From Bog-375 sp049587755 (lineage in GTDB: Bacteria; Acidobacteriota; Terriglobia; Bryobacterales; Bryobacteraceae): DNA of 64,000 bases. The notes under the pieces are model-generated. The model was given only the letters and a program-made list of their open reading frames with translations. It was not told the DNA's origin and did no database searches. The translations under genes and the position numbers were made by a program. The DNA lies in assembly GCA_049587755.1 (NCBI GenBank), contig JBAVEN010000082.1:1-64000 (forward strand). Reading direction: 5' to 3'. Shown in pieces: positions 35,510-44,772 of the stretch; within the stretch, counting starts at the first letter, position 1; every line of letters starts with the position of its first letter.

Positions 35510-38006
35510 TTCCCACCATAAAGTACGCTCCCCAGTAACGCGGACGAGCCCGCCAACCGCCGGAGCGAATCATTTCTCGCTGGGCTGAAGCCAGCGCCAA
35601 CGCCGGGTCGGGCGTCGGCTGCGATCGTAATTCTCGATACAAAACAGCGAACAGAGCGCCGCTCTCGTCGGGAGTCTCCCAACGGCTGCCTGCCACGCTG
35701 TGGGCACCGGCGGCGAGCCAGGCGCGGGTGAGACCGAGCAATCCGGCCCCCGGCAATACACGCCCGGCATCGGAGTGGCAGCCGCTCAATACCACTAGCT
35801 CCGCCCGGGTCTTCCAATGGGCGATCTCTACGGGTGTCAACAACTCCGTCTCGCCCCGGCCGGTAAGGCTCAGCGCAATCAATCCGTAAGCAGCGCTGGC
35901 AGAACCGGCGCGATTGCTTTGTGGCGCCGAAGATTCCAGAAAGTGGGTTGCAAAGTGGATGATTTCCGGGTCGCGATCGAGCGCGGCGGCGAGTTCCGGC
36001 CGCGCCGCCCGTGCACCCTCCAGCAGGGTCGCGGGTCCGCCCCAGGCGCGGGCGCAGGAATCCAGCTCGCTCGCGCTGGCCGGCAGCCTGGGAAGGGATA
36101 GCGTGGCCGGCGTGGCGGCGGAAACCGCGGTCGGCCGCAGCCACGCAGGCAAGTGGAATCGCACGGCGCCGCCATGCGAGGCCAAGCGGGAATCAGCGGC
36201 GTTGTAAATCGGGTCTCCGATGCCCAGAAACCGGCCGCCGGCGGACGCGGTGCCGCGCCGCGCCATGGCGTCGACCCAATAACCCGCGCCGGGTGTCACC
36301 TGCGTCACGTGGCGCTCGGCAACGTAGACATGCCGTCCCGAAGCCCGCTCCACCAGCGCCGCAAAAGGGACCTCAAACAGGCTTTTGTCGAGCGAGAGTA
36401 TCCAGCGCGCTTTTTCCAGGAAACGCGGCGACACGCTCCCGAACAGGCCGTCGTACAGATCCACGGCGGAGGCCTCCGCGTCAGCCTTGTCCTGGCGGAT
36501 CGCCTCCAGCGCAGCGGCGGTTTTCCGCTGCAATTGATCCTGGGGAGGCAGCCGGTAAAGCACCAGTCCCGCGCGGTCCAACACCCATAGCCAGGAGGCG
36601 GACTCGCCCAGGCGGAAACTGAACAACGCCCCATCGGATGGCAAGGTGGCGGAAACACGGGCCAGCAGGTCCTCGCCCGAAGGCTCGAGCGGGGCTGTGG
36701 TGGAAGCCTCAATACGCGCAAGGTCGGCGCGGCGGTTTTCGACTTGCTCGCGCCGCTCGGCGTTCGGCGATTGCAGCGAGGCTGCTTCGGCGCGGCGCAA
36801 CCGCTCCACGGCTTCCCAATAGGAGGGAGGTAAATCGATGGGGGCCCCGCTGCCCGATACCAGCGCCCGCAGGCTGACCGCGCGGTTCTCTTCCGCGGCC
36901 TGAAAGGTCTGGCGGATCAGCCGCGGATCCCGCGACCGTTCGTACAGGCGATTTCCCGCATCGATGTAAGCCGCGTAGACTTCATCGAGCAAACTCTCCG
37001 CGCCGATGCGCGTTGCCTCGCCCGCGGGCACCGACCAGCGAAAGGCTCTGGCCCGCTCAAGCGCGTTGCCGAGATCGTCCAGCGCCTCCGGCAGCCGTCC
37101 TTGCGCCACCCGGACCAGGCCACGAGCGTAATAAACCTGCCAGACTGGCGTAGTGGCGCCGGGCAAGGACGCCAATTCCACCGCGCGATCGAGCAGCACT
37201 GACGCCGAAGTCAGATCTCCTTGCGCCAGCCGCAGCCTTCCCAGGGTCCGGTAGGAACTGTCCATCGGATAGTGACGAAATTTGCGAACCCGGTAGGCCT
37301 CCAGCAGCGGCGGTTCGGCGGCCGCGTAGTCCCTGTGGAGGAAGTACGCGTCGCCCAGGCTGTTGCAGCCAGTCGCGTATAGTTTCCAGTCACCAGCGGC
37401 CGCCGCGGCTTCGATTCCTTCCTGGAACGAAGCTACCGCTTCCGGCATCCGCCCGCTCTGCGCCCGCATCACACCGCGTTGAATGAGCATCTGGGCAAGA
37501 TGCAGCCGGCGGTCGGTGCCGGAAAGACGCTGGATCCCTCCGTCCAGCCAGCGGACACCGTCATCCACATCTCCCATTTGGTAATACAAGGAGCCGATGT
37601 TGGCGTCGGCCACAGCCACGCCGTCGGAATCTCCTAACTTTTCCAGGAGGCTGCGCGCGCGCAGAAACGATTCCAGGGCAGCCTGATATTGATGCAGCGC
37701 GAAACGGCAGGCGCCGACATTGCCGCCGGCACGGGCGGCCATGCGGTAGTCCCGCGCTGCTTGTGCGGTGCGCGAAAGCCGCTCGAAGGCTTCAGCGGCC
37801 TTTATATATTGGGCCTGCGCGAACAGCTCGTCGCCCTTGCGCAACTCCACCGCGAACGGCGATAAAGCCGCGTCGCCTGTTGTCTTCGAGGCCCGCCCCC
37901 GCCCGAAGAAACGGGGTAGGTACAATGTCGCCGAGCAGGCGAACAGCACCAAAAGGCCGCACACCAAAATCCTGGCCCTTCTCAAGTAAGAATGGCTCCA
38001 GTGCAA
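35502..38006 (-). CDS. TPR-CHAT caspase-like protease
   Basis: 834 aa. An N-terminal basic segment and one membrane anchor (ILVCGLLVLFACSATLYL, about residues 13-30) precede roughly eight TPR-type helical pairs up to about residue 370. Next is a coiled linker, then a CHAT domain (about 530-834). The catalytic dyad is visible as IIHFATH (His688) and VVLSGCHSDAG (Cys743). With a basic cytoplasmic end, the TPR and CHAT parts should face the periplasm. It is the first gene of an operon with an ECF sigma factor and its anti-sigma factor. The first codon is TTG at 38006 with no clear ribosome-binding site, so the N-terminus is tentative. Confidence 0.85.
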   Translation of the reverse strand: MHWSHSYLRRARILVCGLLVLFACSATLYLPRFFGRGRASKTTGDAALSPFAVELRKGDELFAQAQYIKAAEAFERLSRTAQAARDYRMAARAGGNVGACRFALHQYQAALESFLRARSLLEKLGDSDGVAVADANIGSLYYQMGDVDDGVRWLDGGIQRLSGTDRRLHLAQMLIQRGVMRAQSGRMPEAVASFQEGIEAAAAAGDWKLYATGCNSLGDAYFLHRDYAAAEPPLLEAYRVRKFRHYPMDSSYRTLGRLRLAQGDLTSASVLLDRAVELASLPGATTPVWQVYYARGLVRVAQGRLPEALDDLGNALERARAFRWSVPAGEATRIGAESLLDEVYAAYIDAGNRLYERSRDPRLIRQTFQAAEENRAVSLRALVSGSGAPIDLPPSYWEAVERLRRAEAASLQSPNAERREQVENRRADLARIEASTTAPLEPSGEDLLARVSATLPSDGALFSFRLGESASWLWVLDRAGLVLYRLPPQDQLQRKTAAALEAIRQDKADAEASAVDLYDGLFGSVSPRFLEKARWILSLDKSLFEVPFAALVERASGRHVYVAERHVTQVTPGAGYWVDAMARRGTASAGGRFLGIGDPIYNAADSRLASHGGAVRFHLPAWLRPTAVSAATPATLSLPRLPASASELDSCARAWGGPATLLEGARAARPELAAALDRDPEIIHFATHFLESSAPQSNRAGSASAAYGLIALSLTGRGETELLTPVEIAHWKTRAELVVLSGCHSDAGRVLPGAGLLGLTRAWLAAGAHSVAGSRWETPDESGALFAVLYRELRSQPTPDPALALASAQREMIRSGGWRARPRYWGAYFMVGNE

Positions 38007-38029
38007 TATGGTGGTACTGACCCTGGAAA

Positions 38030-38069
38030 AATCTTTGGGAATATTCCATTCAGAATATTCCCAAAGATT
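38030..38069. promoter_or_regulatory. Perfect 17-bp-arm palindrome before the CHAT operon, T-flanked
   Basis: Arms 38030-38046 and 38053-38069 are perfectly complementary, with a six-base loop (CATTCA). An outer CTGGA/TCCAG pair extends the stem. T8 follows on the plus strand (38078-38085) and TTTTT on the minus strand, so both strands look like intrinsic terminators. It lies 24 bases upstream of the CHAT start codon. It may be an attenuator in the operon leader, a bidirectional terminator or a large operator. It is AT-rich in a GC-rich context. Confidence 0.75.
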
Positions 38070-38085
38070 AGTATCCAGTTTTTTT

Positions 38086-38491
38086 TGGAAATTGACTTCC
38101 CCGCAAATGGGGGTTCTTTTGACTAAATCGCGTTTGTGGTCAACGCCGAAAAGCGGTTACTGCAGCAAAGCCGCTAAAATACACACGACCGAATAGATGA
38201 TGATAATCGGATCGCTTGTCATGTTGCTGAAAAAGACCGCACTTGTTCGAGCGGCCTTTCGACTCCAAGCCTAGTCCGGCACGCCTCGCCAACGTGTGAA
38301 TTCTTATTGATAAACGATTGAAATGAAACAAAGAATTCCTGCTATTTCCTTCGTGATCGGCGTCACGCCCCGGTGTCGAGCGGGCCGGAAGAAGCGCTCA
38401 CCCACGCGAACCGTTTCCATCTGGAGTACCCGACGCCTCGCCTGCCGCCGCATCCCGTGCACGCTGCTTTAGGAAGCCCCGCCGCTGCTGG
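38086..38491. other. AT-rich intergenic region without a supported gene
   Basis: About 400 bases with clearly lower GC than the flanks. It contains a GACCGC/GCGGCC hairpin next to an A5/T5 run (about 38231-38257) and an AATTCTT/AAGAATT inverted pair (about 38298-38336). Short frames exist on both strands but show no family features. It separates the divergent CHAT operon and mrp and probably carries the promoter of the CHAT operon. Confidence 0.5.
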
Positions 38492-38497
38492 TACGAT
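38492..38497 (+). promoter_or_regulatory. -10 hexamer TACGAT of mrp, near-leaderless
   Basis: TACGAT is followed by AGAAGGCG and then the ATG at 38506. The spacer contains AAGG, but the leader can be no longer than a few bases. Confidence 0.5.
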
Positions 38498-38505
38498 AGA
38501 AGGCG

Positions 38506-39330
38506 ATGAATCCCCAGCCGCCCACTGCAGTGCCGAAGCTGCCGATCTCCGGCGTCAAGAGCCTGATCGCCGTCGGATCCGGCAAAGGCGGAGTCGGCAA
38601 GACCACCGTGGCTGTGAACCTGGCTGTGGCGCTCGGCCAGCTCGGTTACAAGGCCGGCCTGATGGACGCCGACGTGTATGGCCCCAACGTGCCGCTGATG
38701 ATGGGTATCAACCGCACGCCGATGGCTTTCGGGGAGCGCATCCAGCCGCTCGATCAATACGGCGTGAAGCTCATGTCGATGGGCTTCCTCAACCCCGGCG
38801 ATAAGCCGCTGGTGTGGCGCGGCCCAATGCTGCATTCGGTGATCCAGCAGTTCTTGCGCGGCGTCGATTGGGGCGACCTGGATTACCTGGTGATCGACCT
38901 GCCGCCGGGCACCGGCGATGTGCAGCTTTCGCTGATTCAAACCGCCCCCATCACCGGCGCGATCGTGGTCACTACGCCCTCCGATGTGTCGCTCGAAGAT
39001 GCGCGCAAAGCCGTGTTCATGTTTCACCAGGTGAAAGTGCCGATCCTCGGCATGGTGGAGAACATGAGCTACCTCATGTGCCCGCACTGCCACGAACGCA
39101 TCGACGTGTTCAGCCACGGCGGCGGCCGGCGGACGGCGGAGCAGATGCAGGTGCATTTTCTGGCCGAATTGCCGCTCGACCCGCAGGTGCGCATCGGCGG
39201 CGACACCGGAAAACCGGTGGCGCTTCAAAAGGACGACCAGGAACCCTTCCTCGCCCTGGCGCGCAACACGGTCACGCGCGTCCAGGAAGTCGAACGCGAG
39301 ACCGGCCCTAAAATCGAAATCAGCGAATAG
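38506..39330 (+). CDS. mrp: Mrp/ApbC iron-sulfur cluster carrier ATPase
   Basis: 274-aa P-loop NTPase of the Mrp/NBP35 family. The deviant Walker A is GSGKGGVGKTT, followed by MDADVYGPNVP, the switch VIDLPPGTGDVQL and VVTTPSDVSLEDARKAV. The cluster-binding CPHC motif (MCPHCHERI) is present. It scaffolds and transfers 4Fe-4S clusters in the cytoplasm. The N-terminal MIP18-like domain of some Mrp proteins is absent, so this is the short form. Confidence 0.95.
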   Translation: MNPQPPTAVPKLPISGVKSLIAVGSGKGGVGKTTVAVNLAVALGQLGYKAGLMDADVYGPNVPLMMGINRTPMAFGERIQPLDQYGVKLMSMGFLNPGDKPLVWRGPMLHSVIQQFLRGVDWGDLDYLVIDLPPGTGDVQLSLIQTAPITGAIVVTTPSDVSLEDARKAVFMFHQVKVPILGMVENMSYLMCPHCHERIDVFSHGGGRRTAEQMQVHFLAELPLDPQVRIGGDTGKPVALQKDDQEPFLALARNTVTRVQEVERETGPKIEISE

Positions 39331-39460
39331 GGTGCGGCATACTTTTTAGCTTGCCCTTTGTTTTAAGGAACAATCCATTTCTGCGTCGCGTACGCGTTAC
39401 TTAGGCCGCACCGCGCGCACTGCGCAGGCCGCGGGTTGTGCTAACAAATCGGAGGCTCAC

Positions 39461-41362
39461 ATCGGAAACTCAACTCAATCCAAGCCCGCTGCACCGCGGC
39501 TGATCGCGGTTCTGCTACTGGTGGTGCTGGCCGCGCTGGCGGGCAGCGCGGCGTTCCGCGAATCCGTGGCAATCGACGAATTGGCGCACATCGGGGCTGG
39601 CGTCAGTTACTGGAAACTCGATTTGCGGATGAACCCCGAGCATCCGCCGCTGGTGAAGCTGCTGGCGGCCGCGCCACTGGTGGCGCGCGGCGCGCATGTC
39701 GATTATCGGGGGCACATCTGGACCTGGAGCGGCCAGGGGCCTTTCAACCCCATGCTGGCCGAATTCCCGTTCGGCGCCTGGATCATCACGCACTGGAACG
39801 ACCCTGCCACCACTTTGCGCTGGGCCCGCCTGCCAATGTTGCTGCTGCTGCTGGCCACCGGCCTGGCAATCTACCTCTTTGGCGAGCGGCTCGCCGGCGG
39901 CTGGGGTGGCGCATTCGCGCTGTGCTGGTTCGCCACCATGCCCACGTTTCTGACTTTTGGGCCGCTGGTGCTCACCGATACCGCTGTGGCGCTGTTTTCG
40001 ATGGTCGCGCTCTGGACCTTCGCCACGCTTTGGCGCGACCAGTCGCGGAGCGCCATGCGCCGCTTCGCCGTCGCGCTCACTCTGGCGTTGCTTTCGAAAT
40101 TCTCCGCCGGGTTGTTGCTATTCGTCTTCGCGGCGTTCCCGTTTGTGTTGCGCTGGCTGCCATTGGCCGGCCAGCCCGCCGCGCCCCAGTTCCCCGCCTG
40201 GTGGCGCCGCGGCTGGCGCCTCACCGGCAAAGCTGTGCTGATGGCGGCACTGATGGTTTACGCGGTTGAGTTCGTGCTCTCGTGGAACCAGCCGACTGAT
40301 CTGCTCAAAATGATCGGCGGCGGATGGGCCGCGCTGGTACTGCGCCGGCTCCTGCTGCCGCTGGTGACCTACCTGGGCGGAGTCGTCATGTTCGCGATGG
40401 GATCCGTCCGTCCGGCATATCTCTTCGGCCACGCGTATCCGCACGGCGTCTGGTTCTTCTTCCCGGTGGTGACGCTGCTGAAGTCCACCCTCGCGTTTGT
40501 GGCCGCGCTGGCTCTCAGCCTGGCGGCAGCGCTCGCCGGCCGCTTCGGGCGCGTGCGCGTCACGGCGGTACGCGCCGGCATGGAATTCCACTGGCGCGCT
40601 CTATGGCTGGGGATGGCGATCATCACTTTTGTCTGCGTGATCAGCCCGATGACCATTTCCATCCGCCACTTTACGGTCCCGCTGGCGCTGCTCTCGCTGC
40701 TGCTGGCGCCGGTGCCGCGGCTGCTCGAAGATCTGCGCGATGCCGGCCGGCGGTGGGCGCGCCCCGCGATCTGGGTTGCGGCCGCGCTCGCAGCCGCTTC
40801 GGTGGTCACCGTAGTTCGCGCCTGGCCGTATTACATTCCCTTCCTGAATTCGTTCGCCGGCAGCCGTCCCGCTTATGAGTTGGTGAGCGATTCCAACCTG
40901 GATTGGGATGTTGATCTGCCCGACGTCGAACGCTTCGTCCAGGCACACGGTCTGGACCAAGTGCTGGTCGATCCGTACAACGTCGCCGATCCGTCAGTTT
41001 ATGTCCCGCAGGGCAGTTTGTGGGATTGCCAGGCGGCCACCGCCGCCGATGCAGGCCGCTGGGCGTTCGTTTCCGGCGACATGTTCGCCGACGGCGCAAA
41101 CTGCGCCTGGATGCTGCCGATTCCCCACCAGGCTCTAGCCGGCGGCAGCATGTATGCGTTTCACCTTCCCGCCACGATTCCCGCGCCGGGTTCGCCGGGT
41201 GGCCCACCGCTTCCCGCCAACTACCGGTACATCGGCGGCGCCCCGTTCGACTGGCGAGGGATCTTCTATCGGGCGATTCGCGATCCCCAGCAGATGCAGG
41301 CCATCATGGACGACATGATGAAGACATTCGCCGAGATGCAGAAGAACCAGAAGAAGAAGTAG
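39461..41362 (+). CDS. Polytopic membrane glycosyltransferase-like protein (GT39/PMT-type), possible AUC start
   Basis: About 633 aa from 39461. A first helix (RLIAVLLLVVLAALAG) leads to an acidic first loop (VAIDELAHIGAGVSYW, then RMNPEHPPLVKLL), which matches the Asp/Glu-containing catalytic loop of dolichyl-phosphate-mannose-type transferases (GT-C). About ten further helices follow, then a periplasmic C-terminal domain of 170 residues. Only GTG codons at 39521/39524 offer normal starts, and they would cut the first helix in half. An ideal GGAGG stands five bases before an in-frame ATC at 39461, giving an N-terminus GNSTQSKPAAPRL. The last 59 codons are duplicated at 44870-45046. Confidence 0.72.
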   Translation: MGNSTQSKPAAPRLIAVLLLVVLAALAGSAAFRESVAIDELAHIGAGVSYWKLDLRMNPEHPPLVKLLAAAPLVARGAHVDYRGHIWTWSGQGPFNPMLAEFPFGAWIITHWNDPATTLRWARLPMLLLLLATGLAIYLFGERLAGGWGGAFALCWFATMPTFLTFGPLVLTDTAVALFSMVALWTFATLWRDQSRSAMRRFAVALTLALLSKFSAGLLLFVFAAFPFVLRWLPLAGQPAAPQFPAWWRRGWRLTGKAVLMAALMVYAVEFVLSWNQPTDLLKMIGGGWAALVLRRLLLPLVTYLGGVVMFAMGSVRPAYLFGHAYPHGVWFFFPVVTLLKSTLAFVAALALSLAAALAGRFGRVRVTAVRAGMEFHWRALWLGMAIITFVCVISPMTISIRHFTVPLALLSLLLAPVPRLLEDLRDAGRRWARPAIWVAAALAAASVVTVVRAWPYYIPFLNSFAGSRPAYELVSDSNLDWDVDLPDVERFVQAHGLDQVLVDPYNVADPSVYVPQGSLWDCQAATAADAGRWAFVSGDMFADGANCAWMLPIPHQALAGGSMYAFHLPATIPAPGSPGGPPLPANYRYIGGAPFDWRGIFYRAIRDPQQMQAIMDDMMKTFAEMQKNQKKK

Positions 41363-41420
41363 GGCCGCGGGGCGTGATCGCTGGAGCCCACCTGAAAGCT
41401 CGGAAACTCGGGGTACATCG

Positions 41421-41449
41421 TTTACTCAGTGGCGCATTGAGTGTATACT
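41421..41449 (+). promoter_or_regulatory. Promoter of the metallophosphoesterase gene (TTTACT-17-TATACT)
   Basis: TTTACT (41421-41426) and TATACT (41444-41449) are 17 bases apart. A GGAGGT ribosome-binding site follows at 41461, so this gene has a conventional short leader, in contrast to the leaderless ones. Confidence 0.6.
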
Positions 41450-41473
41450 GATACAACCTCGGAGGTAACCCGC

Positions 41474-42745
41474 GTGAATATCAGTAACTGGGAACACAAA
41501 GACCGTCTGAAGGCAGCGTGGGACAAGCTCCCCGATGACAGGAAGGCCGCTATTCAACCATTGATCGACGCGGCGCACGAGCAACTGCGGACTTACCAGG
41601 CCACAGGAAAGGTACCGCCGCCCGACCCCGCCGCTCCCCACCATCTCATACTGGCAAAGGGAGCACTTACCGACGATGCGGACGGTACCATCGCGGCCTT
41701 ACCCGAATTGGAACCCGGAGCCATTGAGATTGCCGTGGACGCCGGGGGCGCAATCTGGGGCACTGGTGATTATCAGCAGCTCGATCCTGGTTGGTTAGGG
41801 GCGGCTGCTGCCTGGTTCGAGCACCTCATCCTGGGTAAGTACCCTTTTCCCAATGGAACCCCACCGGTGGGGATCGTCTCCGACAAGTTCACCATGGCCA
41901 TCGCCGGAGACTTTGGAACCGGAGACTGGGGCACAGCGGCCAATCCGGCCCCTAGCACGAAGATACGTCGGGCAATTCCCGGACTCGCTCCGGACCTCAC
42001 CATCCACTTAGGCGATGTCTACTATGAAGGGTCCTCCGACGAGGAGATAGGCAACTTTGTGGACGTGTGGCCGCAAGGGCCCGCAACGGCTGCCAGCTAT
42101 ACGTTGAACTCCAACCACGAAATGTATTCCGGGGCGAAGCCCTATTTCGTCGAAGCGCTGAACAGTCCGCTCTTCGCGGCGCAAAGGCCGTACAGCTTCT
42201 TCGCGCTGGAAAACGCCAATTGGGTGATAGTGGGACTCGATTCGGCTTACTATTCGGACGAACTCACGCTCTATATGAACGGTTCGTTGGGCAAGAGCGC
42301 TCAAGTCGACTTCCTCAAAGCTCAGGCGCAAAAGGGCAAAAAGGTGATTCTGTTTACACACCACAACGGCCTGTCGGAGGACGGCTCCACGCCCACCGGC
42401 CTGTGGAACGAAGTGATGAGCTGTTTCCCCGCGGGCTCCGGACCTGCCTACTGGTATTGGGGGCACGTTCATGCGGGCGCGGTTTATCAGCCCCGCAACG
42501 GCGTCCAGTGCCGGTGCAGCGGCCATTCAGCGCTGCCGTGGGGATATGCTTCCGAGCTCGCCAATCCGAACGTTGCCTGGTTCGAAAAACGCAACGCCGG
42601 CGACCCGAATGACACCCTGAGAGTCTACAACGGATTTACTTTTCTCCAACTGACCGGCACTGGTCTGACCGAGACCTTCTACGACGAGAATGGCCGCGTT
42701 GCGTGGCCTGCGAATCAGACCGCGCCAGCCGCCGCTGCAGGATAA
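41474..42745 (+). CDS. Calcineurin-like metallophosphoesterase
   Basis: 423 aa. The five metallophosphatase blocks are in order: GDFGTGDWG, HLGDVYYEG, NSNHEMYSG (GNHE variant), FTHHNG and WGHVHAG. An N-terminal region of about 130 residues (helical, then a short beta part) precedes the catalytic domain and is not familiar to me. There is no signal peptide. The GTG at 41474 is placed seven bases after GGAGGT, which decides the start over the upstream GTG at 41441. The substrate could be a phosphomonoester or a cyclic nucleotide; this is not resolvable here. Confidence 0.88.
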   Translation: MNISNWEHKDRLKAAWDKLPDDRKAAIQPLIDAAHEQLRTYQATGKVPPPDPAAPHHLILAKGALTDDADGTIAALPELEPGAIEIAVDAGGAIWGTGDYQQLDPGWLGAAAAWFEHLILGKYPFPNGTPPVGIVSDKFTMAIAGDFGTGDWGTAANPAPSTKIRRAIPGLAPDLTIHLGDVYYEGSSDEEIGNFVDVWPQGPATAASYTLNSNHEMYSGAKPYFVEALNSPLFAAQRPYSFFALENANWVIVGLDSAYYSDELTLYMNGSLGKSAQVDFLKAQAQKGKKVILFTHHNGLSEDGSTPTGLWNEVMSCFPAGSGPAYWYWGHVHAGAVYQPRNGVQCRCSGHSALPWGYASELANPNVAWFEKRNAGDPNDTLRVYNGFTFLQLTGTGLTETFYDENGRVAWPANQTAPAAAAG

Positions 42746-42878
42746 GCAGAGAGCTCGACCATTTTGGGGAGGCTTTGGAGCCGACCACCCAGACCTCCTG
42801 CGTTCCCGCCGTACTCAGATGCCGCCCGCTGCTCTCGCTGCTTGCGGCCGGCTCTCCGGAAGGTGCATCATCAGATTC

Positions 42879-44705
42879 ATGCATGCCAGACTTGTCGCGC
42901 GATTCGCTTGTTTCCTCGTTCCTGTTCTTCTCTTCGCCCAGCCGCCGAAGAAGAAGATCACGCGGGCGGCAGACGTCCCGGTATTCCACTACTCCATCAA
43001 CGGGAAGGTCGAGGACCTCGTCCGCTCCGAACAGGCCTTCCGCCCGTTCGCAGCCCAGGTCAGGACCAATGTGGAGTCCGTGCTGCGCGATTACGAGATC
43101 GACGACGCAGCCACCAAGCGCGGCCTGCTCGGAACGCTGGTTGCCCTGGATGTTCTCGAAGGCCACGACGACGCGGCCCGCCGGGGGCTGGACGAGATCA
43201 AAGCCCTCGAAGAAAAACCCGCGGCCAAGGCCTTGAGCGGTTTGATCACCCGCTCCATCCTCGATGCGCGGCGCGAATCCGGCGACCGCAATTCGCTCGC
43301 CTACCGCAAGGCCGTCTACGCCGCGGTCATGCGCGCTCTCGACCCCCTGCCCTTCGATGTCGTGCAGAACGATTTGAAGTCCACCAAGGCCTATATCGAG
43401 ATCGCCTCGGAATCAATTCTGATTGGCCAGATCCAAGCGAGTTTTGACCCCGTGGTGGAAAAGACCGGCGGGCTCAGTTCCGACCTGGCGCACGACCTGC
43501 CCGGCATTCGCATGTACCTGGTGGAGAGAATCCCGCTGAAGGACACTCTGAATGAGGCACTGGGCGCGTACCTCTCCGCGCACGCCAAGGAGAAGCAAGA
43601 CATCTGGACCGCGCGCGACGTCACGTTGGAGCCGGGCAAGAACTATCAACCCGTCAACGTGGCCGTGTGGGACACCGGGGTTGACCTGGCGATCTTCCGG
43701 GATCGCGTGCTAAAAGACTCCATAGGCCAACCGGCCGTCCTGGCCTACGACATCGAGAGCCGCAAGACCACTGGCAATCTGTACCCCCTAAACGCCGCAC
43801 AATTGGAGCGCTACCCGCAAGCCAAGCAGGAATTGAAGGGGCTTTCCGACCTGCAAGCCAACGTGGAAAGTCCCGAATCCACCGAGCTGAAGCAGGCCCT
43901 GGCCAAGCTCAAGCCGGATCAGGTAAAGCCCTTCATTGAAGAACTCTCATTATTCAGCATCTACGCGCACGGCACCCACGTGGCGGGCATCCTCACGGCC
44001 GGCAATCCCTACGCGCGCCTCGTGGCCGGCCGCATTACCTTCGACTGGAAGATGATTCCCGACCCATGCCCTTCGCGTGCGCTAACCGACCGCGGAGCCG
44101 CTGCCGATCATGACTACGTGGACTTCTTCAAGAGGAACAAGGTAAGGGTCGTGAACATGAGTTGGGGCGGTTCGGTCAAAGATTACGAAGATGACATGGA
44201 GAAGTGCGCCATCGGCAAGGACGTTGAGGAGCGGAAAAAGATCGCCCGTGAGTGGTTCGAGGTCGAGAAGGGCGCACTGGAAAAAGCCATGCTCTCCGCG
44301 CCGGATATCCTCTTCGTGGCTGCAGCCGGCAACAGCAATGGCGATTCGAGCTTTGAGGAAGCCATCCCGGCCGGCCTGAAGGTCCCGAACCTGCTCACCG
44401 TAGGAGCGGTCGATAAGGCCGGCGACGAGGCCTCATTCACCAGCTACGGTCCGACCGTGGTGGCGGACGCCAACGGCTACGAGGTGGAGAGCTACATCCC
44501 CGGCGGCGACCGCCTCAAAATGTCGGGCACCTCGATGGCCTCGCCCAACGTGGCCAATCTGGCGGCCAAGATCCTGGTCGTGAATCCGAAGCTTACTCCG
44601 CCGCAGGTAATCGACATTATCCGCCAGACCGCCGAGAAAACGGCCGACGGCCGCCGCAACCTGATCGACCCGAAGAAGGCCATCGCCGCGGCCCAGGCCA
44701 TGTGA
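42879..44705 (+). CDS. Secreted subtilisin-like serine protease (S8)
   Basis: 608 aa. A signal peptide (RFACFLVPVLLFAQ) is followed by a helical pro-region of about 200 residues. The catalytic triad is VAVWDTGVD (Asp), YAHGTHVAGI (His) and MSGTSMASPNVANLAAKI (Ser), with the oxyanion Asn in VAAAGNSNG. Between Asp and His is an insert of nearly 100 residues, longer than in common subtilases. The frame is open to 42690, but the upstream part overlaps the phosphoesterase gene in another frame. The ATG at 42879 is seven bases after CATCAT, a weak -10-like box. Confidence 0.9.
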   Translation: MHARLVARFACFLVPVLLFAQPPKKKITRAADVPVFHYSINGKVEDLVRSEQAFRPFAAQVRTNVESVLRDYEIDDAATKRGLLGTLVALDVLEGHDDAARRGLDEIKALEEKPAAKALSGLITRSILDARRESGDRNSLAYRKAVYAAVMRALDPLPFDVVQNDLKSTKAYIEIASESILIGQIQASFDPVVEKTGGLSSDLAHDLPGIRMYLVERIPLKDTLNEALGAYLSAHAKEKQDIWTARDVTLEPGKNYQPVNVAVWDTGVDLAIFRDRVLKDSIGQPAVLAYDIESRKTTGNLYPLNAAQLERYPQAKQELKGLSDLQANVESPESTELKQALAKLKPDQVKPFIEELSLFSIYAHGTHVAGILTAGNPYARLVAGRITFDWKMIPDPCPSRALTDRGAAADHDYVDFFKRNKVRVVNMSWGGSVKDYEDDMEKCAIGKDVEERKKIAREWFEVEKGALEKAMLSAPDILFVAAAGNSNGDSSFEEAIPAGLKVPNLLTVGAVDKAGDEASFTSYGPTVVADANGYEVESYIPGGDRLKMSGTSMASPNVANLAAKILVVNPKLTPPQVIDIIRQTAEKTADGRRNLIDPKKAIAAAQAM

Positions 44706-44772
44706 CGCCGTGGCGTCTCTTCTGCAGGGTCACGTTTCGCTTGCGGTGACAAACCGACCTACGTCGGAATCG

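Noticed and set aside
34140..38006. Type III-E CRISPR (Craspase) locus
   Set aside because: There is no gRAMP/Cas7-11-like effector and no repeats; only the CHAT-sigma logic is shared.
38231..38257. Strong intrinsic terminator
   Set aside because: The GACCGC/GCGGCC stem is short and includes a wobble pair, and the adjacent A/T run is only five bases.
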